DNA of 64,000 bases from positions 2,159,501 through 2,223,500 of the forward strand of contig NC_090171.1 in the NCBI RefSeq assembly GCF_017916325.1. Reading direction: 5' to 3'. How positions within the stretch are numbered: the stretch's first letter is position 1; the number at the start of each line of letters is the position of its first letter. The notes below the pieces were generated by a model, which saw only the letters and a program-made list of their open reading frames with translations, did no database searches and was not told the origin of the DNA. The stretch is from Leishmania martiniquensis. Its lineage: Eukaryota > Euglenozoa > Kinetoplastea > Trypanosomatida > Trypanosomatidae. Of the stretch, positions 8,329 through 17,749 are shown piece by piece. Both the position numbers and the translations under genes were made by a program.

Positions 8329-10815
8329 TCACTGCCGCATGGCAGCTTCAATAAGCTCCAGGTCCTTTGGAATAGTGGCGGTCAATACAATACTGGAGTA
8401 TGGGTACCAGTCGGACACAGCCACGTGTGGCACTGATGGCCCGTCGAGGTACGCGGGGTTTGGGGCAAACGCATGCTGCTGTATGGCACGCGCGTCCGTC
8501 GACAGGGAGGCCTTCGCTTTCGGCAACCCCTCCATTGCCACGCGCTGAGCAAACAGAAAGCGCACGACATTTTGCTCCGCTGCAGTCATACTTTCAGCCA
8601 ATGCCGTAGACAGTTGTGCGCCACACACGGACACGAGCAGGGAGGGCTTCGCGCCCTCAACTTCACTCGTGTAATAGCGATGAAAAGCAGCGACGGCGTG
8701 CTGGAGGTAGTCCCCGCGGCTCCACGGACACTGCACCAGAGACTCCTCATCTTGACAAACACTGACGTCTTCGCTGCTCGGGGGTGGCAGAACGAGAACG
8801 TCATCTTCGATTTGCACACCGACGCCGCCGTGAAAGATTGACGGAACGTGCGCCCTCTCCAGGCCAAAGAGAGCCGCTCTTCCCGCGCTCGGCATGTAGA
8901 TGCCCGGTTCGACAGTGTGCATCATGCCCCCTTGCAAGACACGCGGCGTCGGCCGCTGCCGCTCGTCGACGTCTTCGTTTTCTGCTGCACCTTTGCGTGG
9001 CCACGAGACGCTGCTTAGCCTCTCGTGAATGTCGAGACCAAAGAAATGACCAAAGGAGTGAGCGCAGAAGCAGGAGCGCACCAGGGCAAGCGGCACTTGC
9101 TGCTCCTGCGACGCGGTCGCCATAGCCACAGCCTGCGGTGTTGCACACGAGGCTGTGGCACGGCGCACATCGACCCCGAGCGAGCACAACAACGCCTGCG
9201 TTTCATCGACGTGCATTCGAGCAATTTCACAGATGGAAACCCCAGGCCTCATGGAGCGGAGCAGCTTGCGCTGAATCTGGAGGAGTCCCTCGTACAGCGG
9301 CACATACGAGGGTGAAAAATGCGAGCAGCCCATCGGAATGGTCCGCGTGCAGTCTGTGGGGACGCCGTCCACTTCCACACCAGCATCCACGCGCACAACG
9401 TCACCCAACGCGGCAACACCGTCGTTGTCGGTGAAGTGGATTTCTGTGCCCCGCACCCCACTTGCCACGACGGGAATGTAGGCGGAGCGTACCTGGGCAG
9501 CCGCCCCGGCGTGCGCGCTGATGTCGCACACGGCACGCTGAAATGCACAGTTTAGCTCATGCTCCGAGAGCGTCGAGGTGGCGCACTGCATGACCTGCGA
9601 AAAGGCATCCTCTGTCGCGCGGGCACTGCGAAGGTGCTGTCGCAGCTGCGAAGGTGCTTTGATCTGCCGGTACAGCCATGCGTATGGATCGCAGCGACGT
9701 ATGGGTAGGCTTACTCGAATCGTGGCGTCCGGCTCACTGTCATCGTTCGCGAATGGGGCGGCGACAGCAGTGGGTCGGGAAGGCCCTCGTGGGGTATGGG
9801 GCAAGCCCCCCGGCGCAGGTGGCGCGCCGGCGACGCAGGGCACCAGCCCAGGGGTGTACCCGGCGACTACGGAATAGCGGAACTCGACCACATTGCAGGC
9901 CGGCTGCTGCCCGGGTCCTGCTGCCCTTTCGAGCAGAAGAGAACGCGGTACCCGCACCACAAACGGTATCGCGCTAAGCATGGAGAAAAACGTCTGGAGG
10001 GGATGATGACAGGTAACGGTGCTGTGGCCAGCCTCCCTTGCTTTTGTGAGGGGCGCCGATGCCATCTTGTCCGGAAGGCGGTAACCCCTGCCATCCCAAC
10101 GCAGCTGCTGCGGATATGCTGCAAACACCCTCGGCATCATGCCAAACACGAGTTGCCTCCCTCTTTGCTTTCCTTCTCCTTCCGGTGACGTCGACAGTGC
10201 GGGGTCGCCGCGCTCTGCCCATTCCCTCACTCGCTGCTGTGCCATGTCAGTGATAAACCGATGCACTTCTTCGCAGACGGTGCGCACCTCGTTCGTCGTC
10301 ACCACGTTTTCGTGTGGGCAAGGCGCTGGTACACTACCATCATCAGCGGCGAGAAGGCGCTTGTACTCGCTGAGCGGCACCGCCTCAGATCCCCACACCA
10401 GGGTCGCAGTGTCCGTGGTGACCGGCGGTACGCAGAGAAGTGTTCGCGTAGGGTCGCCCTTCGCGCCTTTGGAAAAGACCGCCATGGTGACTCGTACGTC
10501 CTCGGTGATCGACGCCGAAGGCGGAGCGAGCTGACGCCGCATCGGTATGCGCATGCCGAACAGGTGATACCACAGAGAGTCGTGGCGATACGGCCAAAGA
10601 ATATCGTGGCTGTAGAGTGATTCATCCGCAGCCGGCAGCAAAACAACAGAGTTATATGGAAGGCACTCGATGAACCGCCTGCGCCGGTTCGCGTACTCCT
10701 GCACGCTCACTTCTGCAGAGCCCGCGCCTGTGCTACCGATGCGGCGCCTCGAGCTCAACGTTGCCGACGCATTGTTTTTGTGCGCTGATGCGTGACACCA
10801 TGGCTGACGAAGCAT
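8329..10815 (-). CDS. Xaa-Pro aminopeptidase, M24B family, probably mitochondrial
   Basis: A metallo-aminopeptidase of the aminopeptidase P/Icp55 (XPNPEP3) type, which removes N-terminal residues before proline or trims imported mitochondrial proteins. The 828-aa product has an AMP_N-like N-terminal domain (residues ~38-95, with RRRRFIECLP and WPYRHDSLWYHLFG) and a pita-bread catalytic domain at ~375-690. Visible metal ligands are D477 (RVDAG), D488 (GVPTDCTRT), H590 (SFGHFFGLDIHE), E636 (HTVEPGIYMP) and E670 (VGVQIEDD), a complete M24B set. The first ~30 residues are basic, lack acidic residues and are Ser/Ala-rich, suggesting a mitochondrial presequence. The linker at ~150-370 is long and contains a Pro-rich insert near 325-350, making the protein longer than yeast Icp55 (about 510 aa). 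ATG at 10815. Confidence 0.88.
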   Translation of the reverse strand: MLRQPWCHASAHKNNASATLSSRRRIGSTGAGSAEVSVQEYANRRRRFIECLPYNSVVLLPAADESLYSHDILWPYRHDSLWYHLFGMRIPMRRQLAPPSASITEDVRVTMAVFSKGAKGDPTRTLLCVPPVTTDTATLVWGSEAVPLSEYKRLLAADDGSVPAPCPHENVVTTNEVRTVCEEVHRFITDMAQQRVREWAERGDPALSTSPEGEGKQRGRQLVFGMMPRVFAAYPQQLRWDGRGYRLPDKMASAPLTKAREAGHSTVTCHHPLQTFFSMLSAIPFVVRVPRSLLLERAAGPGQQPACNVVEFRYSVVAGYTPGLVPCVAGAPPAPGGLPHTPRGPSRPTAVAAPFANDDSEPDATIRVSLPIRRCDPYAWLYRQIKAPSQLRQHLRSARATEDAFSQVMQCATSTLSEHELNCAFQRAVCDISAHAGAAAQVRSAYIPVVASGVRGTEIHFTDNDGVAALGDVVRVDAGVEVDGVPTDCTRTIPMGCSHFSPSYVPLYEGLLQIQRKLLRSMRPGVSICEIARMHVDETQALLCSLGVDVRRATASCATPQAVAMATASQEQQVPLALVRSCFCAHSFGHFFGLDIHERLSSVSWPRKGAAENEDVDERQRPTPRVLQGGMMHTVEPGIYMPSAGRAALFGLERAHVPSIFHGGVGVQIEDDVLVLPPPSSEDVSVCQDEESLVQCPWSRGDYLQHAVAAFHRYYTSEVEGAKPSLLVSVCGAQLSTALAESMTAAEQNVVRFLFAQRVAMEGLPKAKASLSTDARAIQQHAFAPNPAYLDGPSVPHVAVSDWYPYSSIVLTATIPKDLELIEAAMRQ

Positions 10816-11674
10816 ATGAGCTTTGTGCGTATTATTACTAGCTCACAAAAAGCTACGCCCTTCAGTTAGTTGTGCCCGCGTGGTCACGGACGGTGGGGAA
10901 GCGTGTTGCCACGTAAAGATATAGTGTAGTAGCCCCAGAAAAAAAAGGGCCATGTCGCAGTCAACGGCCGCGACGATCGACGAGGCGGAATACACCAGCA
11001 ACAACATGAAAGAGCAGGACGAGAGTTGCGAAGCAGAGAGAGAGCGCATGGGAGAACCGCTACGCCACGCATGTGGTATCTGTGCAGTCACCACGCGAGC
11101 GCATACTGTCAGTGGGGCCGATCCCGCCAATCGACAGGTCAACGCCCACTGACAGGTGACGCCCAAACTCGTGTGTGCACGTCCCCCGAGCAATCGACAA
11201 GCGGTAAAGAGCCAAGAGCCACTGCACCGACGCTGGCTGCGGCTGCTCGAGGAATGGAGAGTAGCCGTGGCGTTGCTCATGCGGAAACCGATTGCTTGGT
11301 GTAGCCTCTTTTGTTCCTTTTTTTTTCGAGCGCTTCTTGTACATGCCCAACGCGAGTTTTTTTGGATGTGCGTGTGTGTGTGTGGAGGGGGAAGGGCGTC
11401 GTACAGTCATCTGTGGGCCGCTGAGCCACAGTGGCGTCCCTTTGACACCGAGTTCAGAAAAAAAACCGACCTATGCAAAAAACTTAGCGAGAGGGGGGAC
11501 GCGTCGAGAGATGATCAACAGCGAAAAAAAAGCTAACGATTATGTTCAGGACAATCTAGCGCCTCATTGTAACGCGCCCCACAGCGACTGAGGTGTCGCT
11601 GTGATGCCCCAAGAGGTACCCCGACGCCAGCCGTCTCGTACTGAATAACGCACGTCTGCTCTCACCGAGGGGAG
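10816..11674. other. Intergenic region, weak ORF only
   Basis: Holds T-rich stretches, a TG repeat near 11370-11384 and a 9-bp hairpin at 11580-11603. A 145-codon minus frame (10843-11280) starts at ATG but reads as Ser/Arg/Cys-rich UTR-like sequence, so I do not call it a gene. Confidence 0.45.
11580..11603 (-). other. Hairpin in probable 3' UTR of the p24 gene
   Basis: Perfect 9-bp inverted repeat CACAGCGAC / GTCGCTGTG with a 6-nt spacer, about 70 bases past the stop codon of the p24-family gene. Seen directly; function unknown. Confidence 0.45.
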
Positions 11675-12403
11675 TCACGCAATCTTCTGCTTCACAAAGT
11701 ACTGCTCCAGGTACCTCTCCGACCACACGCTGAGCCCCACGGCAAGGAAAATGTTCAGCAGCACACTACAGATGCACATGTAAAAGGCCGAGTTCACCGT
11801 CTTCTCGAAGAAGTACCGTCGTGTCTGGTACATGCGGAGCTCGTCCACCGTCGTCTCCAGCGACACGTTGAGCATGCGCAGTCGGTCGGCGTAGTCCGCC
11901 AACTCAGGTGGCTTGTCTACCACAAAGGCGTCGTCCTCTACCTTGGGCGGCTCCACAACGTCGTTGGCAGCGCTGAACGACATCTCGAAGCGCATGGCTG
12001 GTTTTCTGAGGGGGAGCAGGAGACACAGCTTGTACGTGCCGGTTTCCTCGGCGTGGAAGAAAAGCTGCGAAATATCGCCAAAGGTGTCGATAGTGTCTGA
12101 AAGAGGGATTTCTGGTCCGCGCTGGAAAGCCTCGGCACTCGGTGCGTATAGCTTGGCCATAATGCCAGCCAGATGAGGGTCAATGCAGCGGTGCTGGAAC
12201 GTCACCAGCACAGGGTCACCCTGCGGATCCCGGAAGGCGTGGTAGTCGAGGCAGAGCTCCTTCCCTGGCAGCAGCTTCACGTACACGCCGGAGTGGACGG
12301 ATGTGGCGGCGGCCGCACTTGCGCACAATGCAAGGAGCAGGCACACCACCACCAACGCCAGTGCGCGCGAAGCGACTCTCATGAAAGCTGTGAGCGCGTG
12401 CAT
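11675..12403 (-). CDS. p24/emp24/TMED family cargo receptor
   Basis: p24 proteins cycle between ER and Golgi in COPII/COPI vesicles and help sort cargo, including GPI-anchored proteins. The 242-aa product has a signal peptide (residues ~1-33, with ALALVVVCLLLALCASAAAA), a GOLD domain at ~38-135 with two cysteines (C51 in LCLDY and C73 in HRC) in the expected places, a coiled-coil neck at ~168-200, one transmembrane helix at ~205-228 and a short cytosolic tail ending FVKQKIA. The phenylalanine-lysine tail fits COP coat binding. Length and domain order match the family. ATG at 12403; a second in-frame ATG at residue 8 could also serve. GPI-anchored coats are abundant in trypanosomatids, so a role in their export is a reasonable inference. 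Confidence 0.88.
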   Translation of the reverse strand: MHALTAFMRVASRALALVVVCLLLALCASAAAATSVHSGVYVKLLPGKELCLDYHAFRDPQGDPVLVTFQHRCIDPHLAGIMAKLYAPSAEAFQRGPEIPLSDTIDTFGDISQLFFHAEETGTYKLCLLLPLRKPAMRFEMSFSAANDVVEPPKVEDDAFVVDKPPELADYADRLRMLNVSLETTVDELRMYQTRRYFFEKTVNSAFYMCICSVLLNIFLAVGLSVWSERYLEQYFVKQKIA

Positions 12404-13466
12404 CGGCTCACAACTCGCCGCTTAAAACGTGAGCTATGCCTTTCACGATATCAAAACTTCTCTGCGTCGATTCCTTTAACGTTGCTTTTGACAGACAGTG
12501 ACGGTCGGCTACGCGACACTTTGATGAGCGACGTATGTTCACCTCTCTCTTTCTGTGTGTGTGTGGCGGGGAAGGGAGCAAATAAGCGCAGCGAGAGTGT
12601 GTACACATATGCGCCTGTATGCTCATGCGTGGGTGTGTCTTCAAGTCCTTCCGCGCGAAGAAACCAAAAGGGATACCGGCGGAGAAGGCTATGGATGAAC
12701 ATAGTGCGCGAGAGAAAGCCGCAGTACGGAGCCACTACTGCGCGCGGCAAGCGAGGTGAGCAAAGAGAGCGAGAAGGCGCTGGCGGAAAGAGCAACTAGG
12801 GGAGATCGGAAATCGCCGTCCCCACCGAGAGGGGTACGGCTGCGCGACCATTCGGAACGCGCAGAGGGTCCTCTCGATTATCGATGCGATTCCAAGATTC
12901 CCACCGCAGCACGCAACACCCTCTGCCGCGTGTGTGTGTATGTATGTCTGTGTGAGCGCGTGTGCGCAATAGGCACCTTTACTTCTCATCGATTTTCCTG
13001 TTTGAGGTTGTATGTGCATATACACACCTGTGCATACGTATGTGCGCTCGGCTTCATGGGATACGCAGCCCAGTGTCACCACGTCCACTCACTCCCCTCC
13101 TCGACGCTGCACAAACAGCCCCACAAGCGACAAAGCACGCCCGCTGACAGATGAAGGCGGAGACCTGCAGTGCGCCGATTCAAGAAAAGACACGGAGCTA
13201 CTCGAGAGGCCATGGAAGTAACAACAGCGACAGCAAAGTTCATCGTGCCACTGGTGCACCCCCCAGAGCCCCTCGACAGACACACACACACATGCGCCCA
13301 CACTTTCATACCCAGCAGTCACACAAAGGGCGAGAGAACAAAATGGACATGCTGAATGAGCACGCCTGCAAGAGGCATCCGCTCCAGCGCCAGCCTCTCC
13401 TCGCGTGCGCCAACGGCAGCACACCCACGCCGCTGGTCATTTCTCTCTGCCACCCGAGCGCTATAG
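12404..13466. other. Intergenic region, TG/CA-rich, no gene seen
   Basis: Contains TG-rich tracts (12931-12965) and a CA tract near 13277-13293. Open frames are Thr/His/Cys/Val-rich translations of microsatellites. No RNA gene is recognised. Confidence 0.5.
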
Positions 13467-14588
13467 CTACCACCACCGCGAGAACGCTTGTGCAATGCGA
13501 TCAGCGGTGGTGCTGCCGCCCTCTTCTTGCGCTGCCCGTTGCTGCCGGACGCGGGCCGCCAGGGAATTGTTCTTCGGGTCTCTGTACACCATAACGGAAT
13601 TGAGGAGGTTTGAGGCGAACTTTTTCGCGCTCTGCACATAGGATGGCCGTTTGCTGTCTTTATCGTAGAAGAAGCTACCATTGAGGCTCTGATTACCGAC
13701 CTCGCTGCCCTGATAGTGCATTCTTTCGGCACTGCTAAGTATATTCTCGTAGCCCGCCTCGGTCAGCAGATTCTGCAGTGGTGACTGGGCGAAGGCAGAG
13801 AGAAAGACGCGAATTTGGTGGGCACTCGCCGTAATAGTGTACGAAATCACGCCGCGCGTCGTCTGCAGAATTTCCTCGATGTGCGAGGTGTCCGTCATGG
13901 CATGCAGCGCCGGGACCTCCAGCACAATCGAAAGAGGGCAGTCTTTGCCGACACCGCGGATCACTTCGGCCGGTCGAGGCGCAGGTTCTGCTAGACGCCG
14001 CGTCAGGTGCGAGCTAGAGCTGGCCATTTCGAAGCCGGTTCCACCAGAGACGATGGAAACTTGATCAATGTCGCCGACGGCCTCGGCGTGACTGTCGCTG
14101 ATCACTGTGTCGTACTCGCCAATAGCGTTCGACAAGTCCCGCAGCTCCAGGGAGCTTCCAGTCTGCGGGGGCGGGGTGGCTGAGCGCCACCCCGCCCCCG
14201 CAGACGCGACCCCAGAATCTTGCACTGCCCGGCGCGCGGCCACCTTCTCGCGCGGGTCTCCGCAGTGGAAGGTCGGCGCGAGGTGATCGAGTGTTTGGTT
14301 GGAGAGGTCGTAGAGTTCTGGGTCGTCGTACTGAGCCCCATCGTAGATCTCGACAACACCGTCAACGAGGTCGCTGTCGTTACCGAGTAGCTGGAGGTTC
14401 TCAGGGTGCTCGACGAGGAGGTAGACAGCTTCGAGGGAAAGCTTGCGAATCTGGCGGTCTTTGCTGCGGAGGAAGCGGGAAAGAGTCGGAAGCGTATTAC
14501 GGCGCGCCACGGCGGGCCGCGACTCGTAGTTCTGCAGAAGCGCGTGAAAGCGCCGCACCAGCGAGAGCTCGGTGCTGATTGTGGCCAT
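13467..14588 (-). CDS. ARMC1-like armadillo / HMA-fold protein
   Basis: A 373-aa protein starting at ATG 14588. The N-terminal ~110 residues form an armadillo-like helical region (RRNTLPTLSRFL, LSLEAVYLLVEHPENLQ). The segment at about 220-285 (IVLEVPALHAMT, then EEILQTTRGVISYTI and IRVFLSA) closely resembles the C-terminal heavy-metal-associated-like fold of animal ARMC1, where the equivalent reads VVLHIDGL...KIKGVISFTF...CVVRI. The extreme C-terminus, QAFSRWW, also recalls the ARMC1 end RSFYW. Mammalian ARMC1 associates with mitochondria and MICOS/SAM partners; whether that applies here is inference. The CxxC metal site is absent, as in ARMC1. A disordered linker (~125-215) contains residues encoded by a perfect 20-bp hairpin at 14161-14205. 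Confidence 0.7.
   Translation of the reverse strand: MATISTELSLVRRFHALLQNYESRPAVARRNTLPTLSRFLRSKDRQIRKLSLEAVYLLVEHPENLQLLGNDSDLVDGVVEIYDGAQYDDPELYDLSNQTLDHLAPTFHCGDPREKVAARRAVQDSGVASAGAGWRSATPPPQTGSSLELRDLSNAIGEYDTVISDSHAEAVGDIDQVSIVSGGTGFEMASSSSHLTRRLAEPAPRPAEVIRGVGKDCPLSIVLEVPALHAMTDTSHIEEILQTTRGVISYTITASAHQIRVFLSAFAQSPLQNLLTEAGYENILSSAERMHYQGSEVGNQSLNGSFFYDKDSKRPSYVQSAKKFASNLLNSVMVYRDPKNNSLAARVRQQRAAQEEGGSTTADRIAQAFSRWW
14161..14205. repeat. Perfect 20-bp inverted repeat inside a coding sequence
   Basis: GTCTGCGGGGGCGGGGTGGC at 14161-14180 is followed by a 5-base loop (TGAGC) and its exact reverse complement at 14186-14205. The whole element is 45 bp, 15 codons, so it keeps the frame of the ARMC1-like gene and encodes part of its low-complexity linker. 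Confidence 0.97.
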
Positions 14589-15962
14589 GACTGTAGGTCT
14601 GCAGCGGCCGACACCAGCGTGATGCGAAGCGGATTCCCCCGCTAAAGCAACCCGAGCAGCGGTGCCCTCCAGTCCGGTCGATGTAAAGGATCAAGAAGAA
14701 GGGAGAGAGTTGATGGTGATGTGGGCCCACAGGGAAGTTCGCGAGCCATGCGCCGCTTTCAAGGGAAAAAAAGAGGTTGCCGTTTTCGACAAGCGCGCTT
14801 TCTACTTCTTGCAACAGCGACGAATTCTTCCTATTGTAGCAGTCTCTCCTTTATTAAATTTTTTTGGTGTGTGCGTGAGCGTTTTTGGCGAGACGGAGAA
14901 ACAAAATCCGGCCACCACAAGAGCGCAAATGGAAAAACGAGTTGAAATATATGTATCGCAGCAGCTCAACATCGATAGCGCTATGAGACCCGTTCAAGCA
15001 CTCGTGTGCTTTCGGAGAAGCGACGGGAGAAGAGAAGGGGAAAGGGGTGAAACGCCGGTTACACGCAGGAATGCAGCGGGGCCCAGCAGAGCCTGATAAT
15101 ATAGGCTTGTTTATACGTGCGCGTTAGAGGTGAAGAGCGGGGTGGGTGGGAAAAAATCAAGGGTCGCACTGGTAGAGAGAGAGAAATGGAGCGAGTCAGT
15201 GAAGAGAGCGGCTTCCGCGAAGCAGTTCAGAGTGCGCTTTCCACCTTTGCCGTTTCCCACTGTGACAGGTAAGCCATGGGAGCGACGAGAAGGACAGACG
15301 TACCGGGAGAGCGAGAGGGGAAGAGAGAGGGAAAAAGGGATGGGCAAAAACGTAGCAACGGGTCAGGTCAGCGGAGGCGGGTATAGGAGGGCCGTGTCGC
15401 AGGCGATGAAGGTGGTGCATGAGAAAGGGGCAGGTGAGCATGACACGGGGTGCCGTAAGGAGGCGCGGAATGGGCTGAGTGCGGAGCACCGAGGGTGGTC
15501 ATCGCGCATCACCGTTGCGCGGGAACATCGAAGCGAGGGGTTGGGGTGGGAGACATGCGGGAAACACGTGAGCGAGATGGATACAGCAGCCCGTGCCGCG
15601 CGCTGGTGTTTGCGTTCTTTTTGGTTTCACCTCTTGACCTTCATGAGCTGGAGAACCCGTGTGCGATGGCTTAGCACTGCGGCTTCGTGAGCGCGAGAGA
15701 AGAGACCGCAGGTGATCGATGCGCGTAGCGAGTCCCGCCTGACAGCCATGTATAGGCAACCAATACGCGGAGGTGGGGAGAGGAAGAGGGAGAGGAGGAG
15801 AGGGGGAGATCATCACAGCGAAAAAACCACGCACGATGCCACGGTGTCCCGTGGTATGCGCCCGGAGAGGATGTGTGCACATGCGGGTGCGTGGGCCGTG
15901 AAAACATCCGCAGGTCGGCGCCGTGGAGAGGAGGAGGGGGAGGAGGCTGTGAAGCTATCCGC
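14589..15962. other. 1.4 kb intergenic region, no gene seen
   Basis: GA-rich on the plus strand in several blocks (15165-15185, 15300-15345, 15775-15810), giving long pyrimidine tracts on the transcribed strand. Candidate frames are Ser/Pro/Leu-rich translations of these tracts. No tRNA box B or snoRNA pattern was recognised by eye. Confidence 0.45.
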
Positions 15963-16769
15963 CTAGAAAGAGTCCTTTGGCGTTGTACGGAGTTTCCAGT
16001 CTCCCTTGCTGTCTGGCACAATGCGCGTGACGAACTGCTCGGGAACGGCACGCTCCACAATGTCGTCATCCTTCTCGGAGGGAAAAAGAACGTTGACAGT
16101 AGAGCTGCATGCCGTAACGATTTCGGTGTTGCGAGCCTCTTCTTTGTCGAGCAGGTACACATTCACACTGGTGGATCGCTCAATGTCGATGGTTGGCGCC
16201 GCATGCGCCACCTGCACGTCCACGTCAACGCAGTTGAGCACCTCCAGCGACGAGACAACGACGTGGAGGGCCACCTGCACCTTTGCGCAGTGGACGATGC
16301 TTACGGAGTTCACCTTGTTCGTGATGTTGATGTAGGCCTGCTGACAATTCTCAATACGGATGGCGTGCCGCATCTCCGCCTTATCGAGCTCCAACTGCAG
16401 CTGCTTCGCTGCACTGCCCACTTGGTACTTGACCACCCACCGCTTGTCTCCCTCCAACGCCAGCACCGGCTGCTGCATCGCTTCCCCTCCGGTGGGGCGC
16501 TCACTTTGCTCTTGTGCGAGGCGACGCGCCTCTGCGGCCGCCTTTTTCCGCTCGAGCTCACTCATGTCGATCTCGCCATGCTGTACATTCTGCTTGTAGC
16601 TTTTTAGATCATCCGTCACGTGGCGCAGACGAGAGGCGATGTTCTCGCCGCCTTCGCAGATCTCTGCGAACAGTGCGGCTGCTGCACCACCAACACTGGT
16701 GCTGGAAGCACCGGCATTCGCCGGCGTTCGTGGTGGTGGTGGCGGAGGCGGTGGGGGTGGGGCCGACAT
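15963..16769 (-). CDS. Cyclase-associated protein (CAP/Srv2), short form
   Basis: CAP recycles actin by binding ADP-actin through its C-terminal beta-helix and stimulating nucleotide exchange. The 268-aa product starts at ATG 16769 (MSA followed by ten prolines, a profilin/SH3-type ligand). After a helical/coiled segment (ERKKAAAEARRLAQEQ, ~70-85), residues ~100-260 form the CARP beta-helix, visible as repeated short strands: KWVVKYQ-like start, IRIENCQQAYINI, VNSVSIVHCAKVQVAL and LEVLNCVDVDVQV. It lacks the long N-terminal adenylyl-cyclase-binding and HFD domains of yeast or animal CAP; short CAPs of this kind are typical of protists. The upstream in-frame extension begins only at TTG and is UTR. 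Confidence 0.85.
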   Translation of the reverse strand: MSAPPPPPPPPPPRTPANAGASSTSVGGAAAALFAEICEGGENIASRLRHVTDDLKSYKQNVQHGEIDMSELERKKAAAEARRLAQEQSERPTGGEAMQQPVLALEGDKRWVVKYQVGSAAKQLQLELDKAEMRHAIRIENCQQAYINITNKVNSVSIVHCAKVQVALHVVVSSLEVLNCVDVDVQVAHAAPTIDIERSTSVNVYLLDKEEARNTEIVTACSSTVNVLFPSEKDDDIVERAVPEQFVTRIVPDSKGDWKLRTTPKDSF

Positions 16770-17101
16770 CGTTGCTGTCTTCACAGGTGAATGTAGTGTA
16801 TGAGGTGCGATTGTCAAGCGAGGGAAGGGAATAGCTGACACCAAGAGTGAGGTATTCGCATGCGATAGGCGATCCTACAAAGACCTGAGGAGAAAAACAG
16901 TCGAGGGGTGAGTGGGCGGGACGATGGGATGAGACCGCTCACGAGAAAGAAAAGAGGGCGTTACTCTGCCGAGGCGTCGGTGCAGTCCAAAAACCGGTTA
17001 CGGACAGGAGCGGAGATGGCGTGAAGAGCGGGGGAGAGAATCAGAGGGGTCGTTAGTCTTGGAGGAGGTGGTGGTGGTGGTAGGTAAAGAGGCTCCACCA
17101 C
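16770..17101. other. Intergenic region upstream of CAP
   Basis: Contains a strong CT-rich tract on the transcribed strand at about 17060-17096 (GGT/GGA repeats on the plus strand), a good candidate polypyrimidine tract for trans-splicing of CAP. No gene is seen. Confidence 0.5.
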
Positions 17102-17592
17102 CTACGGCGCGCTGTCCTTGTACGCGCTTAATAGCCAGAGAAGCGCTGACCGAATTCCAACGTGGGCAAGCGTTGCCTCTTTGTCGCACCGGGCGACCCG
17201 CATCAGCGGACGGCCGGCGTCGAGGTGCACGTGCTGCCTCCGCGTATCTGTGAGCATCGCCATCGTGACACCGCGCGCCATCTTTCCTCCAGGTGTTATC
17301 AAACCGCTGACGAGTATGAACACGGCACTGGGTGTTTCCCGGCAGCCTCCGCATGACGCGCCCCCCTCCCTAAGCGACTGGACCTGCTCCCCAGGGAAAT
17401 AGTAGTCGCATGGTGCGCTATTAGCTCCGTCCCCTTGCGCAGGGTTGCAGAGACCGCCTACATGACCACACCAGAAGCCATCATGGGCAGTGACTCGCGG
17501 AGGCGTTCGAATATGTTTTGTTGCACTGCCAGCGGGTGCTGTGTCAGGCCATTAGGGTGATCGTACGCAAAGCGCTTGCCGAGCACGCTCAT
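17102..17592 (-). pseudogene. Small gene split between two reading frames
   Basis: A frame opens at ATG 17592 (MSVLGKRFAYDHPNGLTQHP) and stops at TAG 17458 after 44 codons. A second frame, one base earlier in phase, is open from about 17550 to the stop at 17102 and has no ATG for its first ~90 codons. That second frame has balanced composition (GLCNPAQGDGANSAP, CDYYFPGEQVQ, FILVSGLITPGG, LAHVGIRSALLWLLS) and GC-rich third positions. It ends just before a pyrimidine-rich tract. Together they look like one ~163-aa protein interrupted by a single-base loss in the overlap (17461-17550). This could be a real inactivating mutation, an assembly error or programmed -1 frameshifting; I see no canonical slippery heptamer. 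The family is not recognised. Confidence 0.5.
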
Positions 17593-17749
17593 CGCTTCGA
17601 CGATCCCCCCTCACTTGTGTCTGTGTGACTCGAAAGACCCTCTGGCGACGCGGCATCACGTTATGCGACGGCCCCGTTATCGACAGGAAAAAACTTAAGA
17701 AACTGAAAGACGCACGAGGGGGCCGTACACCGTCTATGCGCGGCGCATC

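Noticed and set aside
10843..11280. 145-codon minus-strand ATG frame with two hydrophobic stretches
   Set aside because: Composition is shadow-like (Ser/Arg/Cys/His) outside the hydrophobic parts, and there is no homology signal I can name; kept only as a weak possibility.
17458..17592. Programmed -1 frameshift site of the X XXY YYZ type in the split gene
   Set aside because: I scanned the overlap in the starting frame and found no heptamer of the required form, so recoding is not supported by a known signal.
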